Of a stretch of 64,000 nucleotides of DNA, positions 56,053 to 64,000 are shown in pieces. The notes under the pieces are model-generated. The model was not told the origin of the DNA. It saw only the letters and a program-made list of their open reading frames with translations, and searched no databases. This DNA is from Terriglobia bacterium. Lineage in GTDB: Bacteria > Acidobacteriota > Terriglobia > Bryobacterales > Bryobacteraceae. Location: assembly GCA_020073345.1 (NCBI GenBank), contig JAIQFI010000021.1, positions 33,085-97,084 of the forward strand, given 5' to 3'. How positions within the stretch are numbered: position 1 is the stretch's first letter; every line of letters begins with the position of its first letter. A program made the translations under genes and the position numbers.

Positions 56053-56475
56053 TTACGACGGTTCTTCCTGAATCTCGTAGCTGGTAACAATCTCCGCGGT
56101 GGGCCGCACGGTTGCGGCCACACCGCAATATTTCTCGGTGGAGAGCTGGATCGCGTGCGCCACGGCTTTCTCCGAAATTCCCTTCCCACGCACGATGTGG
56201 CGCACCTCGAAGCGCCGGAAACTGCGCGGATGCTCCTCGCGCCGCTCCCCGCGCACTTCGATCCGGTAACCCGTCACCTGCTCACGTTTTTTGTGCAGAA
56301 CCGAAATCACGTCCGCGCCGGTACATCCGCCCAGGGCGATCATCAACAGTTCCAGCGGTCCCGAGGCGGCCGAGCGTTCTCCCTTGATGTCCAGCACCTG
56401 CGCATGGCCGCTGGGGGTGACCGCGACAAAGAAATCGTCGCCCGCATATTCCACCGTGGCGTAGGTATTCTTCAT
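56053..56475 (-). CDS. OsmC-family peroxiredoxin-like protein
   Basis: This 140-residue OsmC/YhfA-like protein has the two redox cysteines C51 (LGGCTGADV) and C117 (EKYCGVA) that reduce organic peroxides in relatives. A conserved Arg-Glu network (GERSAASGPLELLMIALGG) is present. It is cytoplasmic. It converges on the peroxiredoxin gene and is divergent from the PLP dehydratase. Confidence 0.9.
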   Translation of the reverse strand: MKNTYATVEYAGDDFFVAVTPSGHAQVLDIKGERSAASGPLELLMIALGGCTGADVISVLHKKREQVTGYRIEVRGERREEHPRSFRRFEVRHIVRGKGISEKAVAHAIQLSTEKYCGVAATVRPTAEIVTSYEIQEEPS

Positions 56476-56513
56476 GAACTCCAGTCTTACATGGGCTGTA
56501 CACTGAGAAGTTC

Positions 56514-57479
56514 ATGCCGGAAGAGCTGACTCTCAGCCTCACTCTGAACGATGTGCAGCGCGCCCGCCAGCGAATCGCGTCGTGCGTGCGCCGGACTCCC
56601 CTGGTCCCCAGCGTGACTTTAAGCGAGCGCCTCAAGACTAACGTCTACGTAAAGCTGGAGCTGTTTCAGAAGACCGGCTCGTTCAAAGTGCGCGGAACCT
56701 TCAACAAAGCGTTGAGCCTGGCGTCGGAAACGGCCGCCAAGGGATTAGTAACCGTCAGCGGAGGCAACCACGCGCTCGCCGTGGCCTACACCGGCCGCGC
56801 GCTGGATCTGGCGGCGACGATCCTGATGCCGGAAAACTCGCCGCTGCCGATTCAGGAAGCAACGCGCGGCTACGGAGCCCAAGTGAAATTCGCGGCCACG
56901 GCGGCCGAGGCGTTCGCGTCCGTAGCCGAGCTTGAGCGCGACGGCTGGATTTTTATCCATCCCTTTGACGATCCCGTATTGATGGCCGGCCAGGGCACGA
57001 TGGCTCTGGAGATCCTGGACGACGTGCCACAAGTCACCGACATCGTGCTGAGCATTGGCGGCGGGGGAATGATGGCGGGCGTCGGGACGGTGATCAAGGC
57101 GCTGAAACCGTCGGTGCGGATCTGGGGCGTGGAGACGCAGGGAGCGGATTCGATGGCGCGGTCGCTGGCCGCGGGGAAGATCGTCACGCTGGAGGCCATG
57201 ACGTCGATCGCGCGAAGCCTGGGAGCGCCGGCGCCGTCCGAACGCACCTTCGCCATGGCACAGCAGTATCTCGAAAGTGTCACGGTGGTTTCGGACAAGG
57301 ACGCCATCGATGCGGCGCGCTTTTTGCTCGAGCGCCTGAAGGTGCTGGCCGAACCCGCCGCATCGTGCACGTATGCAGCGGCCGGCCGGTTGCAAGGCCA
57401 GTTTTCGGCAGGCAAGCACGTGGTGCTGCTGTTATCGGGCGGAAATACAAGTCTGGACGCGCTGACGCCGCTTTCCTGA
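56514..57479 (+). CDS. PLP-dependent threonine dehydratase-like enzyme
   Basis: This 321-residue fold-type II PLP enzyme has RRTPLVPSVTLSERL, the Schiff-base lysine K58 in GSFKVRG, SGGNHALAVAYTG for substrate carboxylate binding, and SIGGGGMMAG for the cofactor phosphate. It lacks the regulatory ACT tail of biosynthetic IlvA, so it resembles catabolic TdcB or serine racemase/threo-3-hydroxyaspartate dehydratase. The substrate among threonine, serine or hydroxyaspartate is not fixed. Confidence 0.88.
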   Translation: MPEELTLSLTLNDVQRARQRIASCVRRTPLVPSVTLSERLKTNVYVKLELFQKTGSFKVRGTFNKALSLASETAAKGLVTVSGGNHALAVAYTGRALDLAATILMPENSPLPIQEATRGYGAQVKFAATAAEAFASVAELERDGWIFIHPFDDPVLMAGQGTMALEILDDVPQVTDIVLSIGGGGMMAGVGTVIKALKPSVRIWGVETQGADSMARSLAAGKIVTLEAMTSIARSLGAPAPSERTFAMAQQYLESVTVVSDKDAIDAARFLLERLKVLAEPAASCTYAAAGRLQGQFSAGKHVVLLLSGGNTSLDALTPLS

Positions 57480-57519
57480 CGTGCCCATCGGACCTACCTG
57501 CATCGCAACGTTCTGACTG

Positions 57520-57987
57520 TTAGTTTTTGACGGTTAGGGTGGCCGAATCAACAGCCTTCTTGCCTGTTACACCTTCTAGCCCGGTCAAGACGCCACGGTA
57601 ATCGTTTTTGTCACACTGTATTGCTAAACCGCCCTTTTGGTCTCCGTCGGCCCAGGTCAATCCAACGAAATGCTTCTTGGATTTGGTAAGGGCCATCAAT
57701 GCTCCCACCCCAAGAGTGACAACACCAATTCCAATAGCGGCTCCCACGCGCCGGTGAACGTCCTGTCCATAACTGATCTCCGTCACCGCTGCGGCGGGAA
57801 TTATGACCACATTCGTCTTATCTTTTACGAACCGAAGTTGATTCGCCTCGATGTACAGCTTCAAGTCAGTTCCTGCCTTTATATCGGCGACCGAACCGCC
57901 ATCGTATGCGACTTTGTAGCTGTTATCGCTGGCTGATATCGCAATCGGCATGGCGACACTAAGAATCATTGCGACGAAACTCTTCAT
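57520..57987 (-). CDS. Hypothetical exported/membrane protein
   Basis: This 155-residue protein has a signal peptide (about 1-20, IAISAS). A beta-rich segment follows (YKVAYDGGSVADIKAGTDLKLYI, LRFVKDKTNVVIIPAAAVTEISYG), then a glycine-rich hydrophobic stretch (about 82-103, VGAAIGIGVVTLGVGALMAL) and a second beta segment ending VDSATLTVKN. AAGGAG lies upstream of ATG 57987. Similar proteins occur in other acidobacteria, as far as I recall, with no known function. The following 219 bp to the SDR hold no gene I can support. Confidence 0.6.
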   Translation of the reverse strand: MKSFVAMILSVAMPIAISASDNSYKVAYDGGSVADIKAGTDLKLYIEANQLRFVKDKTNVVIIPAAAVTEISYGQDVHRRVGAAIGIGVVTLGVGALMALTKSKKHFVGLTWADGDQKGGLAIQCDKNDYRGVLTGLEGVTGKKAVDSATLTVKN

Positions 57988-58206
57988 TTTCTTTCTCGGC
58001 TCCTTCCGAATTGGGTTAGCTAGCGATGGCACTGGTAGTTCACGCTGCTTTCCAGTGCAACGCAATGCCCTAAGCCTATGTAGTTGATTACAGGGGGAAC
58101 AACCACGAACTTCGGTGCGCGTCGTCACTCAACTGAGCGAGAAGGCCCGGCTTCCCGGTCCCGTGGGTCAGTATCGAGTTTGTTGCGTTTTGCGTTGCCG
58201 ATCGCT

Positions 58207-58965
58207 TCAACGAGCTAGCAGTCCTGCATCCACCGGAAGGGCGTGCCCCGTGATATACGACGCCTTGCTCGAGCATAAGAACACCACAGCATCGGCGACT
58301 TCTTCCGTCGTCCCGAAGCGGCCCATGGGATGAACCGCCAGCAAGCTCGCCTCATGATCGCTGCCGAAGATTCCCTCCGACATCGGCGTGCGGATCACTG
58401 CCGGGCACACGGCGTTGACGCGGATCCCCTTCTTGGCATACTCCATCGCAGCGGCTTTGGTCGCGCCGATGACTCCATGTTTACTCGCGTAGTAAGCGAT
58501 GCCGATCGGTCCGCCGATCAAGCCCGCCACCGACGACATGTTGACAATCGCCCCGCCGCCGGTCTTCAGCATGTGCGGGATTTCGTACTTCATCGCCAGG
58601 AACACGCCCTTCAGGTTGATGTCGATGACGTCATCCCAGACCTGCTCGGAGTAATCGGGAACCGGGACAAATGCCGTGCCGCCAATCCCGGCGTTGTTGA
58701 ACGCGTAATCCAGACGCTGCCAGCGGCTCACGGCCGTGTCCATCAACTTCTGGACTTGATCGGCACGAGTCACGTCCGTCTGCACGAAAATCGCTTCGCC
58801 GCCCTGAGCCTGAATCTGGCGGATGGTCTCTTCACTCTCGGCAGCTCGCCGCGCGCCGATCGCCACACGGGCGCCTTCCGCCGCGAACGCGATGGCCGTG
58901 GCCCGGCCGATACCCGAACTGCCGCCTGTGATGACGGCAACCTTCCCTTCAAACAGTTTGCTCAT
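58207..58965 (-). CDS. SDR-family oxidoreductase (FabG-like)
   Basis: This 252-residue classical SDR has [10 protein letters not shown] for cofactor binding, ARR suggesting NADP(H), NNAGIGG, the catalytic Ser in NMSSVAG, Tyr-Lys in YYASKHG, and an ending [13 protein letters not shown]. It is a cyclohexanol/3-oxoacyl-type dehydrogenase by pattern, with the substrate unknown. It is divergent from proS across 49 bp. Confidence 0.9.
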   Translation of the reverse strand: MSKLFEGKVAVITGGSSGIGRATAIAFAAEGARVAIGARRAAESEETIRQIQAQGGEAIFVQTDVTRADQVQKLMDTAVSRWQRLDYAFNNAGIGGTAFVPVPDYSEQVWDDVIDINLKGVFLAMKYEIPHMLKTGGGAIVNMSSVAGLIGGPIGIAYYASKHGVIGATKAAAMEYAKKGIRVNAVCPAVIRTPMSEGIFGSDHEASLLAVHPMGRFGTTEEVADAVVFLCSSKASYITGHALPVDAGLLAR

Positions 58966-59014
58966 ATCAGTTGATCAGCACCTACGTGTTAGAATCGCAA
59001 AACGTCCCGCTAGT

Positions 59015-60712
59015 ATGCACTGGAGCAAGCTCTTTATCCCCACGTTGCGGGACGACCCTGCCGAGGCGGAAGTCGCCAGCCACAAGCTGCTGCTGCGCGC
59101 CGGCTATATCCGCCAGCTCGCCGCTGGAATCTACAGTCACCTGTTCCTGGCCCAGAGGTCATTGCTCAAAATCATCGCCATCGTGCGCGAGGAGATGGAT
59201 GCGATCGGAGCTCAGGAATTTCACTTGCCCGCGCTGAATCCGGCCGAGGTGTGGCAGGAATCCGGCCGCTGGGACGCGATGGGCGACAACTTATTTCGGC
59301 TGAAGGACCGCTTTGGACGAGAGCTGTGCCTCGCCATGACGCACGAGGAAGTGATGACCTCGATCGCGCGCGGCCTGTTGCGGAGTTACAAACAGCTTCC
59401 GCAGATCTGGTACCAGATCCAGACCAAGTTCCGCGATGAGCCTCGTCCGAAGAGCGGCCTGCTACGCGTGCGCCAGTTCATGATGAAGGATTCCTATTCC
59501 TTCGACGTGGACGCCGCCGGTCTGGACGTTTCCTACGAGAAGCACCGCGCCGCCTATTGCCGGATCTTCGATCGTTGCGGCCTGGAATACATGACGGTGG
59601 AAGCGCACTCCGGCGCGATGGGCGGGAGCCAGTCGCACGAATTCATGGTGGTGTCGGACGCCGGCGAGGATTTCGTGGTGCGCGGCGCTAACTACGCGGC
59701 CAATCTGGAAAAAGCCGTCAGCGTTCCCAAACCGCCCGCGGCTCCTGACCCGGTGGGCGATCTGACGCCCGAAGAGTTTCATACGCCCAACGTGAAGACC
59801 ATCGCCGAAGTGGCGCAGTTCACCGGCCTGCCCGAAACGTCGCAGATGAAAAGCCTGGTGATGGTGGCGGGCGGCAGTCCTGTTTTGGCTCTGCTCCGTG
59901 GCGATCATCAGCTCAGCGAGGCCAAGCTTGCCAGTGTGCTGGACGCCGCCGACGTGCGCGCAGCGCAGCCGGAAGAACTGCGGCAGTGGTTCGGCGCGGA
60001 CGCCGGATCGCTAGGTCCCATCGGTGTGAAACAAGTCCGAATTCTGGCGGACAACGCACTTCGCGGGCGCCGCAACATGATCGCCGGCGCCAACAAGAAC
60101 GATTATCATCTGCGCCACGTGACGCCGGGAGAAGACTTCGAGGCCGAGTTTCACGATTTGCGCCAGGCAGCGGAAGGCGATACGTCGGTGCTCGATGGCT
60201 CGCCGCTCACAGTGCACAAGACCGTCGAGATGGGACATATTTTCAAGCTGGGCTACAAGTACTCGAAGTCCATGGGCCTCCATGTCACAAACGAGTCGGG
60301 TGAGGAGATCGCGCCCATCATGGGCAGCTACGGCATTGGCATCGAGCGGATCCTGAGCGCGGCGGTGGAGCTGTATCACGATGCGGACGGCATCGCGCTG
60401 CCTGCGGCGATCGCACCGTTCACTGTGGTCGTCACGCCGGTGAACATTAAAGATGACGGGCAACGCCAGGCGGCCGTGGAAATTTACAACGCCTGCAAGG
60501 CCGCGGGACTTGATGTACTTCTGGACGATCGCGACGAACGTCCCGGCGTGAAATTCAAGGATGCGGATCTGATCGGCATTCCCTATCGGATCACGGTCGG
60601 GAAGAAGCTGCCGCAAGGAATCGTCGAGCTGGTGGAGCGCAGGCCCAAGCGTTCGACCGACGTGCCCATCACAAATGTCGTGGACGCCGTGCGGGAACTA
60701 TGGACTGGCTGA
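59015..60712 (+). CDS. proS: Prolyl-tRNA synthetase (bacterial type)
   Basis: This 565-residue class II synthetase charges tRNA-Pro. The bacterial ProS layout is present: catalytic core with [17 protein letters not shown], the motif 2 region [28 protein letters not shown], an inserted YbaK-like editing domain (about 225-395, [17 protein letters not shown]), motif 3 [11 protein letters not shown], and the C-terminal anticodon-binding domain (about 465-565). ATG 59015 matches the family start [13 protein letters not shown]. It overlaps the next gene by 13 bp. Confidence 0.96.
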   Translation: MHWSKLFIPTLRDDPAEAEVASHKLLLRAGYIRQLAAGIYSHLFLAQRSLLKIIAIVREEMDAIGAQEFHLPALNPAEVWQESGRWDAMGDNLFRLKDRFGRELCLAMTHEEVMTSIARGLLRSYKQLPQIWYQIQTKFRDEPRPKSGLLRVRQFMMKDSYSFDVDAAGLDVSYEKHRAAYCRIFDRCGLEYMTVEAHSGAMGGSQSHEFMVVSDAGEDFVVRGANYAANLEKAVSVPKPPAAPDPVGDLTPEEFHTPNVKTIAEVAQFTGLPETSQMKSLVMVAGGSPVLALLRGDHQLSEAKLASVLDAADVRAAQPEELRQWFGADAGSLGPIGVKQVRILADNALRGRRNMIAGANKNDYHLRHVTPGEDFEAEFHDLRQAAEGDTSVLDGSPLTVHKTVEMGHIFKLGYKYSKSMGLHVTNESGEEIAPIMGSYGIGIERILSAAVELYHDADGIALPAAIAPFTVVVTPVNIKDDGQRQAAVEIYNACKAAGLDVLLDDRDERPGVKFKDADLIGIPYRITVGKKLPQGIVELVERRPKRSTDVPITNVVDAVRELWTG

Positions 60713-61788
60713 ACATACGTCGGGAGTTTCCGGCGCTCGAGCGCTGGACCTATCTGAACACCGCCACGTACGGCCAAGTGCCGCGCCGGGCCGTGGAGGC
60801 GATGGCGCGCCACTCTCAGCAACGCGACGAGCTCGCTTCCACAAATTTCCTCGACTGGTACACCGATGCCGACCGCATGCGCGCCAGCATTGCCCGGCTG
60901 ATTCACGCGGAGCCCACGGATATCGCGTTCGTTCCGAACGCCGCGGCGGCGCTATCGATTGTCCTCGCAGGGCTTGCGCCCGCGCCCGGCGACAACATCG
61001 TCACGCTGGACGACGAATTCCCCAACTATCTGTATCAGGGCTCAGCCCGCAAGGTCCCTTGGGCGCAATTCTACGACTCCGTCGACGATCGCACTCGCCT
61101 GGTCGCTTTCAGTGAAGTGAACTATGCTACCGGCTTCCGTCCGCCCCTGACCGACATCGTGAAATTCCTCGGTGCGCGCGGGGTGCCTCTGTTCCTCGAC
61201 GGCTCGCAAAGCGTGGGCGCGCTGACCTTCGACGTGCGCAAGACGCCCGTGGACGTGCTCGTGGCACATGGCTACAAATGGCTGATGTCTCCCACCGGCG
61301 CCGGATTCATGTACGTCTCGCCCGCGTTTCGCAAGAAATTGCCGCCCAACATCATCGGCTGGCGCAGCCATCACGACTGGCGCAACGTCGATCGTCTCCA
61401 TTCCGGAACGCCCGAGTTCAAGGACGCGGCCGAAAAGTATGAAGGAGGCGGCCTGCCGTTTCACCTGCTGTATGCAATGGAGGCGTCCGTCAACTGGATG
61501 CTCGAAATCGGACCGGAAGCGATCGAGCGGCGCGTCATGGACGTGGCGAATTCCGCCCGTTCGATGCTGAGCGGCTTAGGGGCGCAGGTGAATGACGCCA
61601 GCTCACAGATCGTGATCGCCGGGTTTCCCACGGCTAAATCGTTCGATGCGTCCTCGACGGCGCGTGCTTTGCGCGAGCAGAAAGTTGTCGTCGCCGCGCG
61701 CCATGGCCGGCTGCGCGTCTCACCGCACTTCTACAATGATGATGAAGACCTGGAGCGTCTGGAGAGCGCACTGAAGAAATTGCTGTGA
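60700..61788 (+). CDS. Class V PLP aminotransferase/cysteine-desulfurase-like enzyme
   Basis: This 362-residue fold-type I PLP enzyme has [14 protein letters not shown] at the start, [10 protein letters not shown] with the cofactor Asp, and [15 protein letters not shown] with the Schiff-base K193. No catalytic loop Cys of IscS/SufS type is evident, so an isopenicillin-epimerase-like or other lyase/transaminase role is more likely than sulphur transfer. The start overlaps proS by 13 bp and its own TGA overlaps the permease GTG, giving a three-gene coupled run. Confidence 0.85.
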   Translation: MDWLNIRREFPALERWTYLNTATYGQVPRRAVEAMARHSQQRDELASTNFLDWYTDADRMRASIARLIHAEPTDIAFVPNAAAALSIVLAGLAPAPGDNIVTLDDEFPNYLYQGSARKVPWAQFYDSVDDRTRLVAFSEVNYATGFRPPLTDIVKFLGARGVPLFLDGSQSVGALTFDVRKTPVDVLVAHGYKWLMSPTGAGFMYVSPAFRKKLPPNIIGWRSHHDWRNVDRLHSGTPEFKDAAEKYEGGGLPFHLLYAMEASVNWMLEIGPEAIERRVMDVANSARSMLSGLGAQVNDASSQIVIAGFPTAKSFDASSTARALREQKVVVAARHGRLRVSPHFYNDDEDLERLESALKKLL

Positions 61789-64000
61789 GCATCACTTTCC
61801 TGGAAGCCGTCTGGCGGGAGCTGCGATTCGCGGTGCGGGCGCTGCTGCGCGCGCCCTTGGCGACAGCCGTCATGATCGCGATCCTGGCCGCCGGCATCGG
61901 ACTCAACACGGCGGTATACAGCGTTCTCTATGGAATCCTGGTACGGCCGTATCCGTACGCCTCGCCCGAAAGAATCGTCCGGATCGCCTCCGCGCCAGTC
62001 AAGGATCCGGGAATGCGCGTGGGCGTTTCACTGCCCGATTTCGTAGACTTCCAGCGCGACTCGCGCACGGTGCAGGATTTGAGCGCCTGGACCACCGAGC
62101 GGATCAACTTGCTGCTCAATGAGAAAGACGGCGGCGGCGCGGTGCCAATAGATGCCGGCGTGATTTCGCCCGGCCTGTTCAAAACCCTGGGAGTGAACCT
62201 CACCATGGGCCGCGAGTTTCTGCCGCAAGAAGACATTCCCGGCGGAGACGTCAACAAAGTCATCCTGAGCCATGCCCTGTGGGAAAACCGTTTTCATCGG
62301 GAGGCGGGGATTCTGGGGACCGTGATTCGCACTTCGTTGGGATCGTTCGCCGTGGTGGGCGTAGCGTCTCCGGGCTTCCTGTTTCCCCGCGATTCCGCCC
62401 TGTGGATTCCCATCGAAAGCGAACTGCGGGCCCGCAACGGGTCGCGGGAGCTGCGATTTTACCGGAAGTATCGCGTGGTCGCTCGCCTCCGCGAGGGTGC
62501 GTCCCTTCAAGCCGCCCAAGACGACCTCCGCCGGATCGGAGCGCGCCTCCAGCGCGAGCAGCCCCGCACGAACAGTGAAATCCTTCCGGCCGTCGAGCCT
62601 CTGCGCACGGTCGAGACTTCCGAAATGCGGCCGTACGTGCTGCTGCTGATGGCCGCGGCCGGATTGGTACTGCTGGTGTGCTGTACGAACCTTGCCAATT
62701 TGCTGCTGGCGCGGTCGTCTGCCCGCGAGCGCGAGTTTGCGGTTCGCGCGGCCATGGGCGCCGGGCGAAGACGTCTCCTGCTGCAGCTCCTGACCGAGCA
62801 TTCCTTGATGGCGATCGCGGGCGCCCTTCTGGGCGTAGCCTTGGCGAGCTCGCTGCTGGCGGCTCTGCCCACACTCATTCCGGTCGAGCTTCCTTTCTGG
62901 ATCCACTTCGAGCTGGACCGGAACGTCCTGGCGTTCACTTGCGCCGTGACCATCGGAACCATCGCGGCGTTCGGGCTGGTTCCTTTGCTCAAGTCATCGC
63001 GCACCGATCTGGAGGGTTTGCTGCGCGAAGGCTCGCGCGGGACACCCGCCAGCGCGCGACTGCGCCGCGCACTCATTATTGGGGAAGTCGCGCTGTCGGC
63101 CGTCCTGCTAGTCTGTGCCGGACTGTTGCTGAAGAGCCTGAATCGCCTGGAAAGTGTCGAGCCTGGATTTAAGCCGCACAACGTGCTCGCCGTCGAGCTG
63201 TCGCCCTTCCGTCCCGGTCCGGCTGAGCAGCGGATTGCCTCCGCCACCGAATACTTCCGCCGGGTTATCGCCACCATCGGCCAAGTCCCGGGAGTGGTTG
63301 CGGTGGGCGCCACCGACGCCCTGCCGTACACGCCCGATAGCGCCGACCGTCCCACTTACAACATGGAAGTGCGCGGCGAAGGATCGGTCGAGCGGTCGCA
63401 TCGCGGACCCGGAAACGTGATCGATATTACGCCGCGCTACTTCGAGGCCATGGGAATTCCGCTGCTCGAAGGCCGTGCTTTCGGCGATCAGGACCAACGC
63501 GCTTCGGAAAGGGTGGTCATTCTTAGCGAGCGCGCCGCGAAATTCTTGTTCCCCGGCCGGAATCCGATCGGCGGCCAGGTCCGGCACAATACCAACGGCA
63601 TGGCCGATCCGTGGTCGCGCGTGGTGGGCGTGGTCGGCAACGTCAAATACAAAGCGGATGAAGCATCCGACGGGATGGAGATGTACTTTCCGTCCTCCCA
63701 GTGGGAATTCGAGAGCGCTTACGTGGCCATCAGCTTCCAGGGTTCACCGCAGGGTTTCGAGAATGCCATCCGCCAGGCGGTGGCATCGGTGGATGCCGAG
63801 ACCGGCATCGACGAGATGAAGACCATGGATGCGCTGATGAATGCGACGCTGTGGCAACAGCGTTCCTGGGGATTCGTGCTGGCGGGCTTCGCTGCCACAA
63901 CCCTGCTGCTGGCCGCGGTGGGGCTCTATGGCGTCATGGCCTATAGCGTGGCTCTTCGCCGCACCGAGATCGGGATCCGCGCCGCCCTGGGGGCAACGCC
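61785..64000 (+). CDS. MacB/FtsX-type ABC permease, ADOP-like (cut by window edge)
   Basis: The gene starts at GTG 61785 (GTGA overlap) and is open for 738 codons to the right edge. The first transmembrane helix (about 27-48, VMIAILAAGIGLNTAVYSVLYGIL) is followed by a MacB periplasmic core (about 55-265). The first FtsX block then follows (LLVCCTNLANLLLARSSARERE, VRAAMGAGRRRLLLQLLTEH), then a second core and the start of a second FtsX block (RRTEIGIRAALGA at the very end). This duplicated layout is that of acidobacterial duplicated orphan permeases. The N-terminal helical extension (about 80 residues) common in that group is absent. Confidence 0.9.
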   Translation, partial: MSITFLEAVWRELRFAVRALLRAPLATAVMIAILAAGIGLNTAVYSVLYGILVRPYPYASPERIVRIASAPVKDPGMRVGVSLPDFVDFQRDSRTVQDLSAWTTERINLLLNEKDGGGAVPIDAGVISPGLFKTLGVNLTMGREFLPQEDIPGGDVNKVILSHALWENRFHREAGILGTVIRTSLGSFAVVGVASPGFLFPRDSALWIPIESELRARNGSRELRFYRKYRVVARLREGASLQAAQDDLRRIGARLQREQPRTNSEILPAVEPLRTVETSEMRPYVLLLMAAAGLVLLVCCTNLANLLLARSSAREREFAVRAAMGAGRRRLLLQLLTEHSLMAIAGALLGVALASSLLAALPTLIPVELPFWIHFELDRNVLAFTCAVTIGTIAAFGLVPLLKSSRTDLEGLLREGSRGTPASARLRRALIIGEVALSAVLLVCAGLLLKSLNRLESVEPGFKPHNVLAVELSPFRPGPAEQRIASATEYFRRVIATIGQVPGVVAVGATDALPYTPDSADRPTYNMEVRGEGSVERSHRGPGNVIDITPRYFEAMGIPLLEGRAFGDQDQRASERVVILSERAAKFLFPGRNPIGGQVRHNTNGMADPWSRVVGVVGNVKYKADEASDGMEMYFPSSQWEFESAYVAISFQGSPQGFENAIRQAVASVDAETGIDEMKTMDALMNATLWQQRSWGFVLAGFAATTLLLAAVGLYGVMAYSVALRRTEIGIRAALGAT

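Noticed and set aside
57988..58206. 219-bp gap checked for a missed gene
   Set aside because: Frames are short, interrupted and lack ribosome sites; no convincing stem-loop with a T-tract was found.

Overview
The window looks like a chromosomal segment of an acidobacterium of the Solibacter/Bryobacter type (Terriglobia). The evidence is high GC, compact gene packing with many ATGA/GTGA/TGATG start-stop overlaps, Pkn-type Ser/Thr kinases beginning in the style 'LSAGERLGPYEI', a MacB/FtsX-like permease of the acidobacterial ADOP type, many secreted oxidoreductases and amidohydrolases, and a large expansion of a secreted ~255-residue family common in that group. This assignment rests on recognising protein families by eye, not on a search.

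Layout. 1-1.2 kb: 5' part of a tyrosine-recombinase-like integrase (runs off the left edge) next to a Ser/Thr kinase gene cut off right after its APE motif, which reads as the edge of an integrated element. 1.2-4.4 kb: metallophosphoesterase, DegT aminotransferase, a three-repeat secretin-N-like protein and a class II cytochrome c. 4.5-9.5 kb: clpB-lon proteostasis operon. 9.5-15.3 kb: class III aminotransferase, Dps with a DUF202 protein, a cytochrome c/copper-monooxygenase-like protein, methyltransferase, SDR and GNAT. 15.4-18.6 kb: sugar-acid dehydratase (IlvD/EDD) coupled to a metal-dependent-hydrolase-like protein, and an SDR. 18.6-22.2 kb: STAS protein, REC-HATPase regulator and hybrid histidine kinase, a likely phosphorelay/partner-switch module. 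22.3-27.8 kb: methyltransferase, YraN, a ribbon-helix-helix protein with a 38-residue partner, GH63-like glucosidase and paired small DMT transporter subunits. 27.8-29.2 kb: HigBA-like toxin-antitoxin operon with a third unrecognised coupled gene, a 24-bp operator palindrome and flanking 20-bp direct repeats. 29.2-36.5 kb: a lone copy of the expanded family, an ABC exporter whose permease is fused to an amidohydrolase, an SDR lacking its catalytic Tyr, an amidohydrolase, PspC and a second toxin-antitoxin pair. 36.6-49.2 kb: PQQ dehydrogenase, then a divergent run of sugar isomerase, Gfo/Idh/MocA dehydrogenase and MFS transporter leading directly into nine tandem paralogues of the secreted family. 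49.2-64 kb: full-length Ser/Thr kinase, molybdenum hydroxylase (IorAB-like), retropepsin-like protein, periplasmic peroxiredoxin, OsmC, PLP dehydratase, SDR, proS, class V aminotransferase and the start of the ADOP-type permease.

How the parts fit. The most striking feature is the block 38.4-49.2 kb. Three translationally coupled cytoplasmic/membrane sugar genes are followed within 16 bp by nine paralogous exported proteins, all co-directional with gaps of 59 bp or less. Each paralogue has a signal peptide ending just before Gln-Trp and two invariant cysteines, so the block looks like one export-plus-uptake programme of unknown substrate. The second candidate system is the three-gene HigB-HigA-X operon bracketed by near-perfect direct repeats. 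No rRNA, tRNA, CRISPR array or IS transposase was seen, and no stretch over 300 bp lacks a gene.
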